A DNA stretch of 64,000 bases from Rachycentron canadum (GCA_038496675.1 CM076668.1:676657-740656); one strand, 5' to 3'. Shown: positions 52,093 to 64,000, counted from the first letter of the stretch. Made by a program: numbers and translations. The notes: generated from the letters alone by a model not told the origin.

Positions 52093-53110
52093 TGGAAGGT
52101 GAACCTCCGCCCCAGTCTCAAGTCTTTTGCAGACTCCAACAGGTTTTCTTCCAAGATTGCCCTGTATTTGGCTCCATCCATCTTCCCATCAACTCTGACC
52201 ATCTTCCCTGTCCCTGCTGAAGAGAAGCACCCCTAGAGCATGATGCTGCCACCACCATGTTTGACAGTGGGGATGGTGTGTTCAGAGTGATGTGCAGTGT
52301 TAGTTTTCCACCACACATAGCGTTTTGCATTTAGGCCAAAAAGTAAAATTTTGGTCTCATCTGACCAGAGCACCTTCTTCCACATGTTAGCTGTGGCCCC
52401 CACATGGCTTCTGGCAAACTGCTAACGGGACTTGTGCACGACCAATAGTTGTCCTGTGGACAGATTACCCCGGAGCTGTGGATCTCTGCAGTTCCAGAGT
52501 CACCATGAGCCTTTTGGCTGCATCTCTGATCAGTGCTCTCCTTGTTTGGCCAGTAAGTTTAGGTGGACAGCGGTGTCTTGGTAGGTTTGCAGTTCTGCTA
52601 TACTCATTCTAATTCTGGATGATGGATTGAACGTTCAAAGCTTGGGAAATCTTTTTATAGCCTAACCCTGCTTTAAATTTCTCCACAACTTTATCCCTGA
52701 CCTGTCTGGTGTGTTCCTTGGACTTCATGATGCTGTTTGCTCCCCAATATTCTCTTAACAAACATTTGAGGACGTCACAGAACAGCTGTATTTGTACTGA
52801 GATTAGATTAAACACAGGTTGACTCTATTTAGTCATTAGGTCAACATTCGATCATTCAGCAATCATCAGGCAACTTCTGAAGGCAGAAGGAGAAAAGGGG
52901 GCTGAATACTTTTGCACACCGCACTTTTCAGTTTTTTCATTTGTAAAAAAAATTTTAAATCATGTTTAATTTTCTTTGTACTTCACAATTGTGTGCCACT
53001 TTGTGTTGGTCTTTCACATAAAATTCCAATAAAATATATTTATGTTTGTGGTCGTAACGTGACAAAATGTGAAAAAGTTCAAGGGGTATGAATACTTTTG
53101 CAAGCCACTG
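52093..53110 (-). mobile_element. Truncated second copy of the 13.3-kb Tc1 family
   Basis: Similarity to 13341-14913 begins at tggaaggtgaacctccgc (52093; equivalent to about 13855) and continues to the terminal repeat ending gcaagccactg at 53110, flanked by TA on that side. About 510 bp of the equivalent left end is absent. It keeps GLGYKKISQALN, part of the transposase helix-turn-helix that the first copy lost, but has its own deletion near 52425-52440 and several stops. Transposase direction is minus. Confidence 0.93.
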
Positions 53111-53458
53111 TATGGGTTATAGTCTTGGTTGCAGTTATCTTGGATTAACTCCATTAACTGCAGTGGATTATAATGAAGACATGGGGAAAAAGATACCATA
53201 ACTGCTATCCTTGTAGTTTCTCTACAACATACTGCAGGTATGACTGCACCACCCCCATACTAAACCATTGCCTGTAGCTCCAAAGCTGTGTTGAAGGAAC
53301 ATGCTGATCATCATCAGCAGAATGAATTATGTTGCAGCAGCAGTTCATTCATTCATTCAGATTCCTTTGCTGATTCCTTGTGGATTGAACCAGATCCATT
53401 TTTCATGTGTTTTACCATCAAATGTGCATCTACAAAGGTAGGAGATCAAACGTCTATC

Positions 53459-53493
53459 TTGGTTAATACAGTATGTTGTACTGTATTAACCAA
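53459..53493. repeat. Perfect 15-bp inverted repeat
   Basis: ttggttaatacagta at 53459-53473 is repeated as its reverse complement at 53479-53493 with a 5-bp spacer, tgttg. Confidence 0.96.
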
Positions 53494-54944
53494 TATAAAC
53501 ATTTGAAGGGACACTTGACACAGGGAAAACTGCAGCTAGGAGCACTTCCCTGGAAAGAAAAGATATTCAGCCCGTGTGTTTCAAACTCACCTTTATTTTT
53601 TTCCAACCACCCTTGTTTTTTTCCTCTTACCCATTCATACCCAATTTCCTCCCCTCTCTCTACTGCTTTTGTCAAACTCCATGCAAAACTGTCAGCTTTT
53701 TGGGAAGCAGCAATTAGAAAAGAACAGAGACTTTTTTTGGGGTGGGCACACACACACAAGTGTCTTGAGCATTTCCCACCAACCTCAAAAACTGTCCTCA
53801 TCACTTTGGATAATGCATTCTCAGAACAGAAATAGCTCTGTTCTACCCAGTCGGATTTACATAAAACTCCATCGTTTGAGCATGATGAGTCGTACTTGGG
53901 TTTCAGGGGAAGCTGCTGTTTCTTGCTCCTGTGCTTGAAAGCACAGTATTTTTTACATGCACGTGCCCTATCGTGAATTCAGACATGTTTCTGCAGCGAA
54001 GCATATGTGAGTGAAGCACTCCCGTGCTCATTCTCTCATACATACATAAACATTTCTCACAGTATTGATGTTACAACATCCATGACTCACAGCAGACGGG
54101 CTGTGAGTGTGACCATCCATTTGACAGTCATAACGCCGTGTGACCCCATACCACTGGGTTAGTGAATTGTCAAATGATTAACAGTCAGGGGTCAGTGGTG
54201 ACTGCACCAGACCATTCTTCTAGCAGCCAGATGTCTGCCATCACTTTCTGATCATTTATTTCAACCGAGTGAAGCAAGATGAATTATTGATCTCTCAGGG
54301 GAAATTGGGTGAAGAGGCAGCAGACAATTGTAGAGCAGAAGATAGAAAAATATCAATGAAATCAAGGGAGATTTTGGGTATATAAATACTTCTATACTAG
54401 TCTGAAATAAGCTTGCAGGTTGCAGGTTTAGTACAAGAGTATAAATTAATTGGGAATTCCATGATTGTAGCAAATTATTCTGTTAGCATCAATGCCCCTA
54501 CAGCTCATATAGACTACCACACAAATATGCTGTCAGTATAGAGAAATAATTTACCAAGAGCAATAGAGTCTTTCTACAAGAAACTAAAGTTGTTTTAAGC
54601 CAACACCAAAAACAAGAAGGCAGTTCTCTATCTGCCCCAAGGGGGAGCAGCTCCGGTATGAGTCCCTTTTCCACTTGTCAAAAACCTGCTAAGACCCGCT
54701 AACATCTGGCTTTTGTTGGCAATGGAAGAGGCCACAATTAACATTTAGACCAAAGTCAGATGGCTCTCAAAGTACACACAAGTATTTGTTGTACAGTTGT
54801 TAACACACAACACCTGTATGAACATGCTAATTATCACCTTGTTTCTGCTGTAATGTCTCTCAGAGCGTAGACACACACCTGTCATCTGTCCAGCATGGTG
54901 CCGTTAAACCAGAGATGGCTACACTGAGCTCAGGGATGACCTAT

Positions 54945-55086
54945 GAGGGTGACAGAGTGAGGGTGACAGAGTGAGGTTGACAGAGTGAGGGTGACAGAGT
55001 GAGGGTGACAGAGTGAGGTTGACAGAGTGAGGGTGACAGAGTGAGGGTGACAGAGTGAGTGTGACAGAGTGAGTTTGACAGAGTGA
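54945..55086. repeat. 14-bp minisatellite, about 10 units, with 42-bp higher-order period
   Basis: The unit is gagggtgacagagt. Units 1-3 read ggg, ggg, ggt in their variable part, units 4-6 repeat that order, and units 7-10 read ggg, ggg, gtg, gtt. Three units equal 42 bp, a multiple of three, so all frames remain open and create a spurious 60-codon minus-strand frame. Confidence 0.96.
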
Positions 55087-55939
55087 AAAACTCACTATCA
55101 CCTACGGAAGCATCTCACACAGAGACTCCAACACTTTTACAGGAGCAACAACACAAGGAGACTGACAATTTGTACAACCTCCCAGTTGTATGTCCTCAGT
55201 TTGAACAGAAATGCAAAGTCTTCTTTCGGTCATTAGCAGGTTTACCTGTGGTCAGTAACCTGCTTATACCTGTTTATTTTGGTGGAAATGGGTAATGGTG
55301 TCACTTCCCCACCACACCTAGGCTTCACACTCACACATACCTGTACAACACATACATTGACATACAGAGATCAGATCTTTGAGTCAAAAAGAAGACTGGA
55401 ATAAGAATTATCTTAGAAATGTTGCAGAGTTTTGGTCGTGGTTTAAGTCTGGGAAAATGCTGTACCTACATTTTAAAGTATATTCCTTCTACATCAGTGT
55501 TGAGGAGACAGAGGCAGAGGACAATATTCTTGCGAAATGCTAATGGTCAGCACAAACGTAAAATACTGTTCATAAATGTTCAACACTTAAGTAGTTCAGT
55601 CAAAACGCACTTGAATAAAAGTATAATTCATGACTTTTGCACAGTGGGTCTATTTTCAGAATGCTCCTCAACATGTGGAACTGCTCACACAGAGAGAAGA
55701 GGGGAAGTGGATGAACATGGATGAGTTAAATGGGGTACTGATTCCTTTGTTTTGGTTCAGCAAGTGAGACGAGATCTTGACACACAAAAGATTAAAGCCC
55801 ACTCCAGAGCGACGAGCTATAGCCAATTAGAGCCATTAAAAATCATTAGAGTCATAAACATGCTAAAATATGCTGGGTGCTTTTGAATGTGAAGAGCTGA
55901 AGAACCTGAGGATGAAGAGGAAACAGAGAGGAGGGAGAA

Positions 55940-55970
<31 letters not shown>

Positions 55971-55974
55971 GTGT

Positions 55975-56022
<48 letters not shown>

Positions 56023-56035
56023 GAGAGAGAGAGAG
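55940..56035. repeat. Compound (GT)n-(GA)n microsatellite
   Basis: Interrupted GT run of about 65 bp followed by about 30 bp of GA. Confidence 0.96.
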
Positions 56036-58015
56036 CATTTTCCTGCTGCAGGCTGACTCTCTAACACAGTTGAGTGCTTTTTCTGCTGAAAACAAAAGAG
56101 GAATTTAAAGCAGAAACATTCAACCATTGGCAGCCCATGGCTTTGTCTGCCACCCCAGCCTTTACTGTATGAACAAACAACAGCTATTTATTCATCTGGT
56201 TTCCCCTTCAACCCTGTTGACTAACAAATGCAAAAAAATACACAACAATATTGGCGCCTATTATTGCTACCACCCACCCTGACAAAACCACTAGTACTGG
56301 GTTTTTGAAGCTGGAACAACTATGAGAGATGGCAGCAGCCTCCCACTGGGAATAACATGCACCTTTTACAGCATTTATTTTATTATGGTAAGCATGGTTG
56401 AAGCAAATGAACAATGTGCCCAGTGGTTGAGATAATTCTAACTATTTGGTGGTGTTTTCTTCATAGTTGAAGAGCAGCGTTTTGTAATGACGCTGTTGTG
56501 AATGCAGCCAAGATCTATTGAGGATGCATTTGAGATCCACATTCAGAGGTGGTCTGGGCCATGTGGCTACAATGAAAGGCCACCTCCTAAACTGACGTCC
56601 TCTGACACAGTCTAAGTAGACCTAACAGAGTTTCATAACAAAACAGAAAGCATTTTAATATTTCCAGTAAATAAAATCTTACAAGCTTTATGCATTATGC
56701 ATTAAACCACACTGGAACACCTGAAGTCTTTATTAGAGACTCTAAGGTTAGAGACTCTGCATTCATTACAAGAAAATCGACATCATTTTTTTTTTTGTGG
56801 TTATTTCTACCTTTTTTAAAAGACACCAATGCTCCAGCATGATGCACACATTTCACTAGAGAAAACTATGCTGATGTTGTTATAATTAGGGTGTGCTATT
56901 TGGCAGTAAATGTGTAAAAAGAAAGCCCATCAGCTTTGGGAGCATTGTTGTGTGAGACATTATTAAATGACAGTCTCCCCTGCCAATAATTCAGCCCCAC
57001 TGTGACTAATCAGGTGTAGAGCAAACAAAAACTTTTCTTATAAAAATGAGAGGCAGAGATGAATAATTCATTTGTATGTGTGTGTATTATTGACCTAGTT
57101 ACCTCCCACTGTGTTTTCAAAGAGGTGGTGCTGATACTCCAACAACCAACATCTGAACTTTCTTGAGAGTATCTGTTCTGGCGTAATGGTTTGATGCATC
57201 AGTGGTTCCAAACTTTAGTAAGTAAGTAACAAGGAGTTTATTAAAACAGATAGTGTTGTGCATGGAAATCCAAAAAGAGCTCATTCACATGTAATGTCTG
57301 AACTGAATGTATCCATTACGGAACAAGAACGTGGGTGTCGTGAGTGTTAACCCTTCAATTATCAAAACACTGTTTTCAAACCACTGAAAAACATCAAACA
57401 AATAATCATTTGTATGTGTTTTTAAGGTTATTATTATTATTGATATACCTTTCAGTAGTTGCTAGGCAGGATGGTCACTTCGACCAATTTCTGTCCCCAC
57501 AGACACTGTTTGTGTCTGTGCCATTTTCTACTCTTTCTCACAACAGCTGCTGTACAAGTTTGGGGTTTTGTTCTGTGTGAAGTGTTTGCAGCTTGGCATT
57601 ACATACTGTGAATGTAGTGCTTTTAACCACCGCCTTAAAGCCATCGCTTTTAATAGTTTGGGTGGGCAATATGTCTATGCCAATGTAAAGTTGTGACATG
57701 TAGTGCCCCTGCACCACTGGCTTTTCCTTTTATGAAGGACAGTGACACACACTGACTAAGGCTGCAATGTCTGCTTTGTGTTTTTGTCTTTCAACACCAT
57801 CACCAGAGCTCCTTGTGTCACAGCCAAAGGATGTTCTCAGACAATCCTTCACAGTGATGAATACATTTCCTCCTGGTTTGTTCTTCCCTCTGTAGAAGTA
57901 TTTCCACACATTTCTAAGCACTACATTGGGTTTAAAAATTAAATGTATCTTCTACTGAATTGTACTAGTGCTCACAGTACACTGTGTGCAACATGGCAAT
58001 CTGACCTGACCCTGG

Positions 58016-58036
58016 CCATACCATACCATACCATAG
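58016..58036. repeat. (CCATA)4 microsatellite
   Basis: Four tandem ccata units. Confidence 0.9.
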
Positions 58037-58627
58037 TTTATTTGTCATAACCATGTTTTTTGCAGTGCAACCACATTGTTTCCGTTGTGCACAGATTCTG
58101 CAGAAAGTGAAAATTAAAAGCTTTTTTTGTAATGGACATTGTCACCGAACATACTGCAGGGTTTGGCAGAATGGTTCAATACTGACATTGTCCTGTGCTG
58201 ATAGAGTCGCACTACTGTTGTGCTTCTTCACCTGGTTGAACTGCTCTCTACTGAGAGAATTCCTGCTCTATTATGAAGCACTGAAATCCTGAGAATGTAG
58301 AAGTAATTAGTGTATGAATAATTAATGATCAGGACCGATGTTGGTTAAAATCAACATAATATATAATATTAATATATGATATATTTATTGCAGTTTGTTG
58401 GTGCTAACATTTTTGTCAGTTTGTTTTTTTCAAATTTTATACTGCACAGAAAATAATTATCAGTGAACCAACTCTGATAATAATAATAACAATAAAAAAT
58501 CCCTTTTGCAAAATATGTTTTTTTTTCTTAAAAAACAACAGTGGCAATATGTAAATAAATTCAGAAAATGAACTAATGATTGTTAGCTATGATGATTTTA
58601 ATAATTTAAGCAAAGGGGAAATAATCA

Positions 58628-58656
58628 TAATATATTACTTAATAAGTAATATATTA
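58628..58656. repeat. AT-rich palindrome
   Basis: taatatattactta at 58628-58641 is mirrored exactly by 58643-58656 with a one-base centre. Further aagtaa/ttactt pairs follow to about 58690. Confidence 0.95.
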
Positions 58657-60239
58657 AGTAACCTAATTAAGTAATGTTACTTATATTACATTTTCTCCTC
58701 AAAGAACCACCATGTAATTTTAAAAAGATGCACAAGGATTAAGGAAAGCATTCAAATCCTGGCTGTAATGTATATTTATTAGTTCATGCTTGACCATGAT
58801 TAGCAATTATCTGCAAGAGCAGCTATTAGAAACAAGCCGCAGTGGGGTCAAAAAGCCAAAGGGCAGGGATGAGTGAATATAGTGCTCTGAAAGGAAAACA
58901 GCTGCCGTGGATGGGTTGAGTTGTTTAAGTGTGTGCACAGTGTCTGCATTGTGCATGCAGTATGTGTACATGAGAGTGTATTTTGTGTGCATATTTTTCT
59001 GTGGTTGTAAGCTTGCATCTGGATGTGTGTGTTTGAATGTCTGTGTCTTCACTCCAGCCCAGAAAAAAACCATGTAGCCCAAATCAAACCAATATGCACA
59101 GTATTCACAACATGCTATAATGACCTGCATTGTAACCCATCTCAGGTCTTCACAGTCATATTTTGCCCAATTTAGTGTCTTGTCTTTGCTGGGTGGTTTA
59201 CAGAGAGCAGGGAGACTCAGCAACAGCTACCGGCTACATGTTAACCATCAGGGACTGCACCACAATGCCACCATGAATAGAGAAGGCTCTAAAATGGCTG
59301 CCACCAGAAAGAGATTACTGCTCCGAGCCGCTCTCTCTTAAAGCTGAGAAATGACATTTACTCTCCGAGCTAGAAACTATATTTCAAGAGGAAGGATTCT
59401 CACTTAGAGTTTTCCAAGTCAGACTCTTACTCTCAGGGAGAGTAAAGAGTTTCTGTCAACAAGTAGATACAAAAATTGTCTTGTGAATGTGAAGTGAAGC
59501 CATGCTTGTCTCCATGCCAGCTCTCTGTCTCTCTGACCATTTCTATTTCTCAAAGACCGCCCTCTGCCTACTGCACTCACATATACACACAGTCAGCCAT
59601 GGCAGTTTTGATGTGATGCCGCACTCGAGGCTAGTGTATACACACTGTCAATCCTTGTAGCCCCTAAGCCTCTGAGAATAGCAACAGATAGCATTAGAAG
59701 AGAACAAAACAAATCACAGTCCAGCCAGGGAAGTCAAACAGAGAGAGATGGAGGGAGAGAACAGGGATAAAAGTAGACAGGGAAGGAGTGAGAAAGAAGA
59801 ACAGTGAAGCGTAGCAGAGGAGAGCAGAACAAATCTCTCCCTTAGGACTTTCCCACTGTTTGGGACTTGGTGGCACATTAACTCCATCTGTCTTCTGCAA
59901 TACCTATTACCCTTTGCTTCATTCACACAGCCTCTCCTTGCCTGTTTGGATCAAAAGAACAACGCAACTGATTTGTCACTTGACAGTAGAGAGGACTGAA
60001 CTTTGTAGGGATTGGGGACTGGAGCAGAGACCAGGGACTGGAGCAGAGACCAAATCTGATGTTCCAACTGAGTAATTCATGCTAAGAGTAAGTCAGAAAA
60101 TTTCACAAGTTGAAGAGAAAGTTTACAATTAAAATTAAAATTAAAAAAATATACCAGGGGTATACCATAAACAGCTGATGGCCTGGGCAAGACTCTGACC
60201 TAAGTCTTCACCGTCTGACAACTTTACAAGTGGTTCTAT

Positions 60240-60660
60240 AAAAGCAATTCCAGGGTGAGTTTGTCAGCCATCTTGGGTTTTTTGAAGCCAGAAGAATTTA
60301 TTTGGAGGAGAAGGTGGAGCTGAGGAGGTGTAAGGGGTGGAGCTGACCTGCTCTGTACCCTATCTGTACAGTCTGTCAATATCAGTGTAGCCAAGCCCCT
60401 AATGCATATTCTGCTTTTTTTCTCCTCTAAATGGGACCATCATATTGTATTGAAGACGACTAGAGACTAGAGACGACTTCGAAACTGAAACCATAAACTC
60501 ATTAAGAATGATTTTTACAACCAACAGAGTCACACCCCGATGTTTATTAGATATTAGGTAGAATGCAGGTTTAAGGCTCTTCAGTATTGCAGTATTGGCT
60601 TTACTTTTCAGCCCAAGAACCTACGTCCATTTTTATATACAGTCGGTGGAAAGATGCCAG
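60240..60660 (+). repeat. Fish interspersed repeat
   Basis: The phrases ggaccatcatattgtattga, gaaaccataaactcattaag, gaatgcaggtttaaggctct and aacctacgtccatttttata occur in this order in a dispersed repeat I recognise from spiny-rayed fish. It is degenerate; its ends and class are not determined. Confidence 0.6.
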
Positions 60661-61682
60661 CGTGGTAGAGAGTTCACATGAACCCGCATGAAACAACAGG
60701 CTAACAAAGAAGAAACTAGTTTAAAGACATAGCAGGCCTCTGCCAACTGCAGAGCTATAGCGAATGAACAGAGGGTTTTTAGAATGGTTTTATGCTAATG
60801 TTGCTCTGCTGGAGATGTTAATACAGTTTGAAAACACATTCACTTAAACCTCTATGAAAGGCGACATGCCCAGATGTTGTTTTCAGCCCATTCAATTGCC
60901 AAGGAAGTGGCCAACAATGTATTAATGCAGTTTTAAAATAGAAATTAACATGAAAAGAGTTTAACGGGTTAAAAGGATGTGGAATCAGTCAGGGACACTT
61001 TTATCTTGTGAGCTGATTTGTAGCTGAACACGAGGGCTGAGGTGTGATGTGGAGTGAGTCTACGTGCCTACAGAAATGAGTAAAAATGTGAGAAGAGCCA
61101 TAAAGTAATGGAAACGACAAACAGAAGAAATAATAAAGCTTTTGCAATACAGTCATCTGACAGAGCTTAGGCAGGTCTACCAAGACAGAAACTAAACAAG
61201 GCAGACGTGGGGAGAAAAACGGAGGAGGAAAATTAGCTTTTTGCTCAGTGAAACAACTTAGATTCCCCTGTTCCAATGAAATGCATATATAGTGCAGAGA
61301 TAAAATAACACTCTAAAACCAGCACAGATAACGATTTCAATTAATTTGACTCTTTGCTATTACTGTTATTTTTCTTCCCCAAGCAGCATTTAGCATTAAA
61401 GCATTTATATAAAGATGTTTAGTACTGTGAAATGGTGAGTATAAATCCTGGTGAGCTGTAAGCAGTGTCAGAGGACAAGAGGGAGGAGGAGAGGGTGAGT
61501 GAGTGATGATCTTTATCTAGATTACTGTGGGTGTACGGTGTGTGTACGTAAGTGTGTGTGTGTATGTGAGATGAGTCATCCTCAACCTTAAACACCCCCT
61601 ATAATCACAACATCAACACAGCACAAGACACTCTGTGCTGGCACAAACATTCCCACACTGATCTGACTGTGGATTGGGACAT

Positions 61683-61684
61683 TG

Positions 61685-61715
<31 letters not shown>

Positions 61716-61724
61716 TGTGTGTGT
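61683..61724. repeat. (GT)n microsatellite
   Basis: GT run interrupted by one gg. Confidence 0.95.
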
Positions 61725-61856
61725 AGCAAATAGTTTTGGTGATAATAGCTCTGTTATTGTCACAGTTTGGGTTTTGCTACAGGGATTATCTAATGCTGTT
61801 TTCACCAAGCAGGATCTCCATTACTTTAAACATCAGGATGGAACCAAAATAACTTG

Positions 61857-61911
61857 GTGTGTGTGTGTGTGTTTTTTTTTTTTTTGTTTTTTTTTGTTTT
61901 GTTTTGTTTTA
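61857..61911. repeat. (GT)n followed by T-rich tract
   Basis: gtgtgtgt then t14-g, t9-g and (gtttt) units, which could be the reverse-complement poly(A) tail of a minus-strand retroelement, though no body is recognised. Confidence 0.85.
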
Positions 61912-62575
61912 TTAAAGTGTTTGTGGCAGTCGAGAAAGCATTAAGTTAATAAAATTTAAAAACAAAAACAATGCATCCTCCAAGCTTCATCTTATTTATG
62001 ATCAAATTCAGACTTTTGTTTCAGAATCGAAATCCAGTTTTGTACATTTTACTTTTATAAAATCCATCACTGGTGACGGTGCAAACAGGAAGAAGAGATT
62101 TGTCAAAAAGTATTCAATTTGACATAGTGCAAAGTGTAAAATGGCATAGCTCACTGTCTTTGCAGCACTTACACCTTCTGTTTGTACTTGCCAAGCATGC
62201 TGGGAATGGTACAATTAATGGAATTATTCTATAAAAAACAAATGTTATGTAAATGTTCTGTCAGCCTGCAAACAAAAGGGCTGTCAACTTAACAAACACA
62301 ACTTAAAATTCAGATGGTTCAAACTAACCCACTTAACCCATGAATGTGGCAACTGTTCAAATGTTTTAGCTCATAACATGTATATCGGTATACATTCATG
62401 AGCGTGCACGAGTGGCCTGAGCTTACCCTGTGTGTGTCTGCTTGTCTATCTGCTGCTGTGGAGAGGGTGTGTGTTTGATGTGGAGATGTGGCAGTGCTCA
62501 GAGTGGACGCTGAAGTGAACCATTAGAAAAAAAAACAGCCCCTGATTAGGGTTTAACTTCTACTATACTTCACGT

Positions 62576-62604
62576 ATCTCTCTCTCTCTCTCTCTCTCTC
62601 TCCT

Positions 62605-62637
<33 letters not shown>

Positions 62638-62660
62638 AACACACACACACATACACACAC
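62576..62660. repeat. Compound (TC)n-(AC)n microsatellite
   Basis: TC run of about 46 bp (one cctt break) followed by interrupted AC of about 40 bp. Confidence 0.95.
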
Positions 62661-63058
62661 AGTTTATTAGCCCCTCTCAATCTCTCAGCCACTTGTGTGT
62701 ACATGTGTTTCGGCGCTTGTCTCACTGGTTATGCATGTTGTGTGTACATTTTTACTTTTATAAATGCAAGTGTGTGCACCTACGTCTGTGTGTGTAAGCA
62801 TATTTTGTGTATCCGTGTACACAAATTCTTATACTTCTATGCATATATTCCAATTTACATGTAGGTAGATATGTGAGTGTGTGCGTGTTATCAGGGCTGC
62901 TGCTCTCAGGTCTGGACAGTGTGGTGTCGGCCTGGAAGTGAAGTGCTCAAGTTAAGGCTGTTGTGATTAGAAGATGAGCAGCAGCAGCCAAGAGACACAG
63001 CAAAACTACAAGAGAGCACATGTGATATAGTGTGATGTGTCACTGCTTTTAACCTGCT

Positions 63059-63075
63059 TTTTTTTTTTTTTTTTT
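63059..63075. repeat. poly(T) tract
   Basis: A run of about 17 T. Confidence 0.9.
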
Positions 63076-63823
63076 AGCTAAGGAAGGTTGCTGCTCTTCT
63101 CATTGTAAAAAATCTGCACTATCCCTTTAACTCTATGCCCAGTCTGTTACTGAATGTAGCTCAATGTGACAGCAGTAACTAATTTTTATGTATCTTTAAG
63201 GTCAAAGGTTCGAAGAGGAGTTTAGATTTTGTATCAACAGAAAATAAACCCAAAAAAACTTTAAAATGACATAGAGCCCACTTCTACTGCAACGATCATT
63301 TGTTTGGACAGGAGATAAACGCAGACATTTTTTTCTTTAGGTGCACCACTTGAGCAATTTGGGACTGTAGGATAGATACATTTTCACCTTTATAGTCACG
63401 GTGAAAGGGAAAAAAAAAACTTTCTACTGAAATTTCATCTGCATCAAAACGATTATTTTTCCAAACGCAAAGACTCGGAGGTTATAAATCAAGCTGTCCT
63501 CTGAAATGTCTTTGCCTCTTGTGGTCCTGGCAGGGTTAATCAAAGAAAGCAATCACATTTCACACATTACTTGTCATAAGTCCGATCACAGTTTTGTGTC
63601 AGCAACAAAGCAATTACCTTTCTTTTTATATTCAGCAGGCTTCAGATTTAAGTTTTACTGCAGGGTTTGATGTACTAGAGCAGAACTGGACACTGTTTTG
63701 GCACCTTGGTCCAGTAACTGTATTTAAACTGTCTGTTTTGCTTTTGCGTGGGCAGGACTGTTCCCATCGGGCTACAACTCATGGGTCTCTTCTCAGAGGT
63801 CTCCGGGGGGGAACTAGAAATAA

Positions 63824-63836
63824 TGACCTGTGACCT
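63824..63836 (-). promoter_or_regulatory. Perfect DR1 nuclear-receptor site
   Basis: tgacctgtgacct is, on the minus strand, AGGTCA-C-AGGTCA: two perfect half sites with one-base spacing, the DR1 arrangement bound by RXR heterodimers, HNF4 and COUP-TF. A perfect CRE lies 35 bp away. Confidence 0.5.
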
Positions 63837-63871
63837 CAGAGGCAGATGATAGAGGTTGTGGGATGGCTTTT

Positions 63872-63879
63872 TGACGTCA
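63872..63879. promoter_or_regulatory. Perfect CRE (CREB/ATF) site
   Basis: TGACGTCA, the full 8-bp palindromic cAMP-response element, in ggctttttgacgtcagaaaa. It lies upstream of the visible channel exons in transcription direction. Occupancy is unknown. Confidence 0.5.
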
Positions 63880-64000
63880 GAAAATCTAGATAAACCGACT
63901 GTGTTTACTCAGCTGACTGACTGAAGACACGGCTAGCAAACAGAGGAGAGGCAAGAGGAAAAGATGCAGAATGAAATGGATCGATGTGGATATGAGAGCA

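Larger units (their letters stand above)
19267..64000 (-). other. Long intron upstream of the S1 exon (at least 44.7 kb; 5' end not seen)
   Basis: No sequence encoding the family's N-terminal motif just before S1 (WCL...VCNP) could be found on the minus strand, and no CpG-rich first exon is evident, so the preceding exon probably lies beyond base 64000. The stretch is a mosaic of microsatellites, retrotransposon and Tc1 remnants and unique AT-rich DNA. A nested or antisense non-coding gene cannot be excluded by eye. Parts without listed features (e.g. 19.9-21.4, 22.8-24.4, 25.0-27.2, 28.4-31.2, 36.2-38.4, 42.0-44.5, 46.9-49.2, 56.1-60.2 kb) hold nothing I recognise apart from short simple tracts. 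Confidence 0.65.

Noticed and set aside
54919..55101. 60-codon frame of repeated SLCHPHSVNLTLSP units
   Set aside because: Produced by the minisatellite, whose 42-bp period keeps all frames open.
58807..59223. 138-codon open frame on the minus strand
   Set aside because: No family resemblance and no splice-like context; length is within chance for 64 kb of DNA.

Overview
This window is vertebrate genomic DNA, almost certainly from a ray-finned (teleost) fish. It is AT-rich, with no bacterial-style dense coding. It carries many long CA/GT and CT microsatellites, several decayed Tc1/mariner elements of kinds common in fish genomes, and pieces of at least three non-LTR retrotransposon types. 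Nearly all open frames are shadows in intronic DNA, microsatellites or transposon remnants.

The only host gene I can support is a T-type (low-voltage-activated, Cav3) calcium channel alpha-1 subunit on the minus strand. Two consecutive coding exons are visible. Exon 'A' (19155-19266) encodes domain I S1 and the S1-S2 loop. Exon 'B' (6558-6691) encodes domain I S2, the S2-S3 linker and most of S3. Compared from memory with the three paralogues, both exons are closest to alpha-1G (cacna1g), then alpha-1H. The intron between them is 12,463 bp with GT-AG ends. The intron before exon A has the signature of a minor-spliceosome (U12) AT-AC intron: a textbook branch site TTCCTTAAC 11 nt before an AC terminus. 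The first coding exon is not recognisable in the window, so that intron appears to be at least 44.7 kb. The next exon downstream (S3-S4) lies to the left of base 1.

Layout. 1-6557: intron after exon B, with a tandem pair of perfect hairpins (3803-3896) and a Tc1 fragment. 6692-19154: intron between the exons. It holds a 437-bp exact-looking duplication split by one N (probable assembly artefact), a deleted mariner-like copy with TA flanks (9401-9870), an end-to-end Tc1 copy with TA flanks (13341-14913), a rearranged Tc1 fragment, two oppositely oriented LINE pieces (16.6-17.06 kb) and a pentanucleotide array. 19267-64000: the long upstream intron. It holds many microsatellites, a Tc1 remnant abutting a LINE remnant (about 33.7-35.6 kb), retroelement tails, an L1-like reverse transcriptase remnant (45.9-46.2 kb), a purine-only tract, a truncated second copy of the 13.3-kb Tc1 family (52093-53110), a 14-bp minisatellite with higher-order structure, a fish interspersed repeat (60.2-60.7 kb), and a perfect DR1 and a perfect CRE site close together near the right end.

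I found no convincing new multi-gene system. The most interesting signals are the AT-AC intron, the assembly duplication, the double hairpin and several candidate regulatory stretches.
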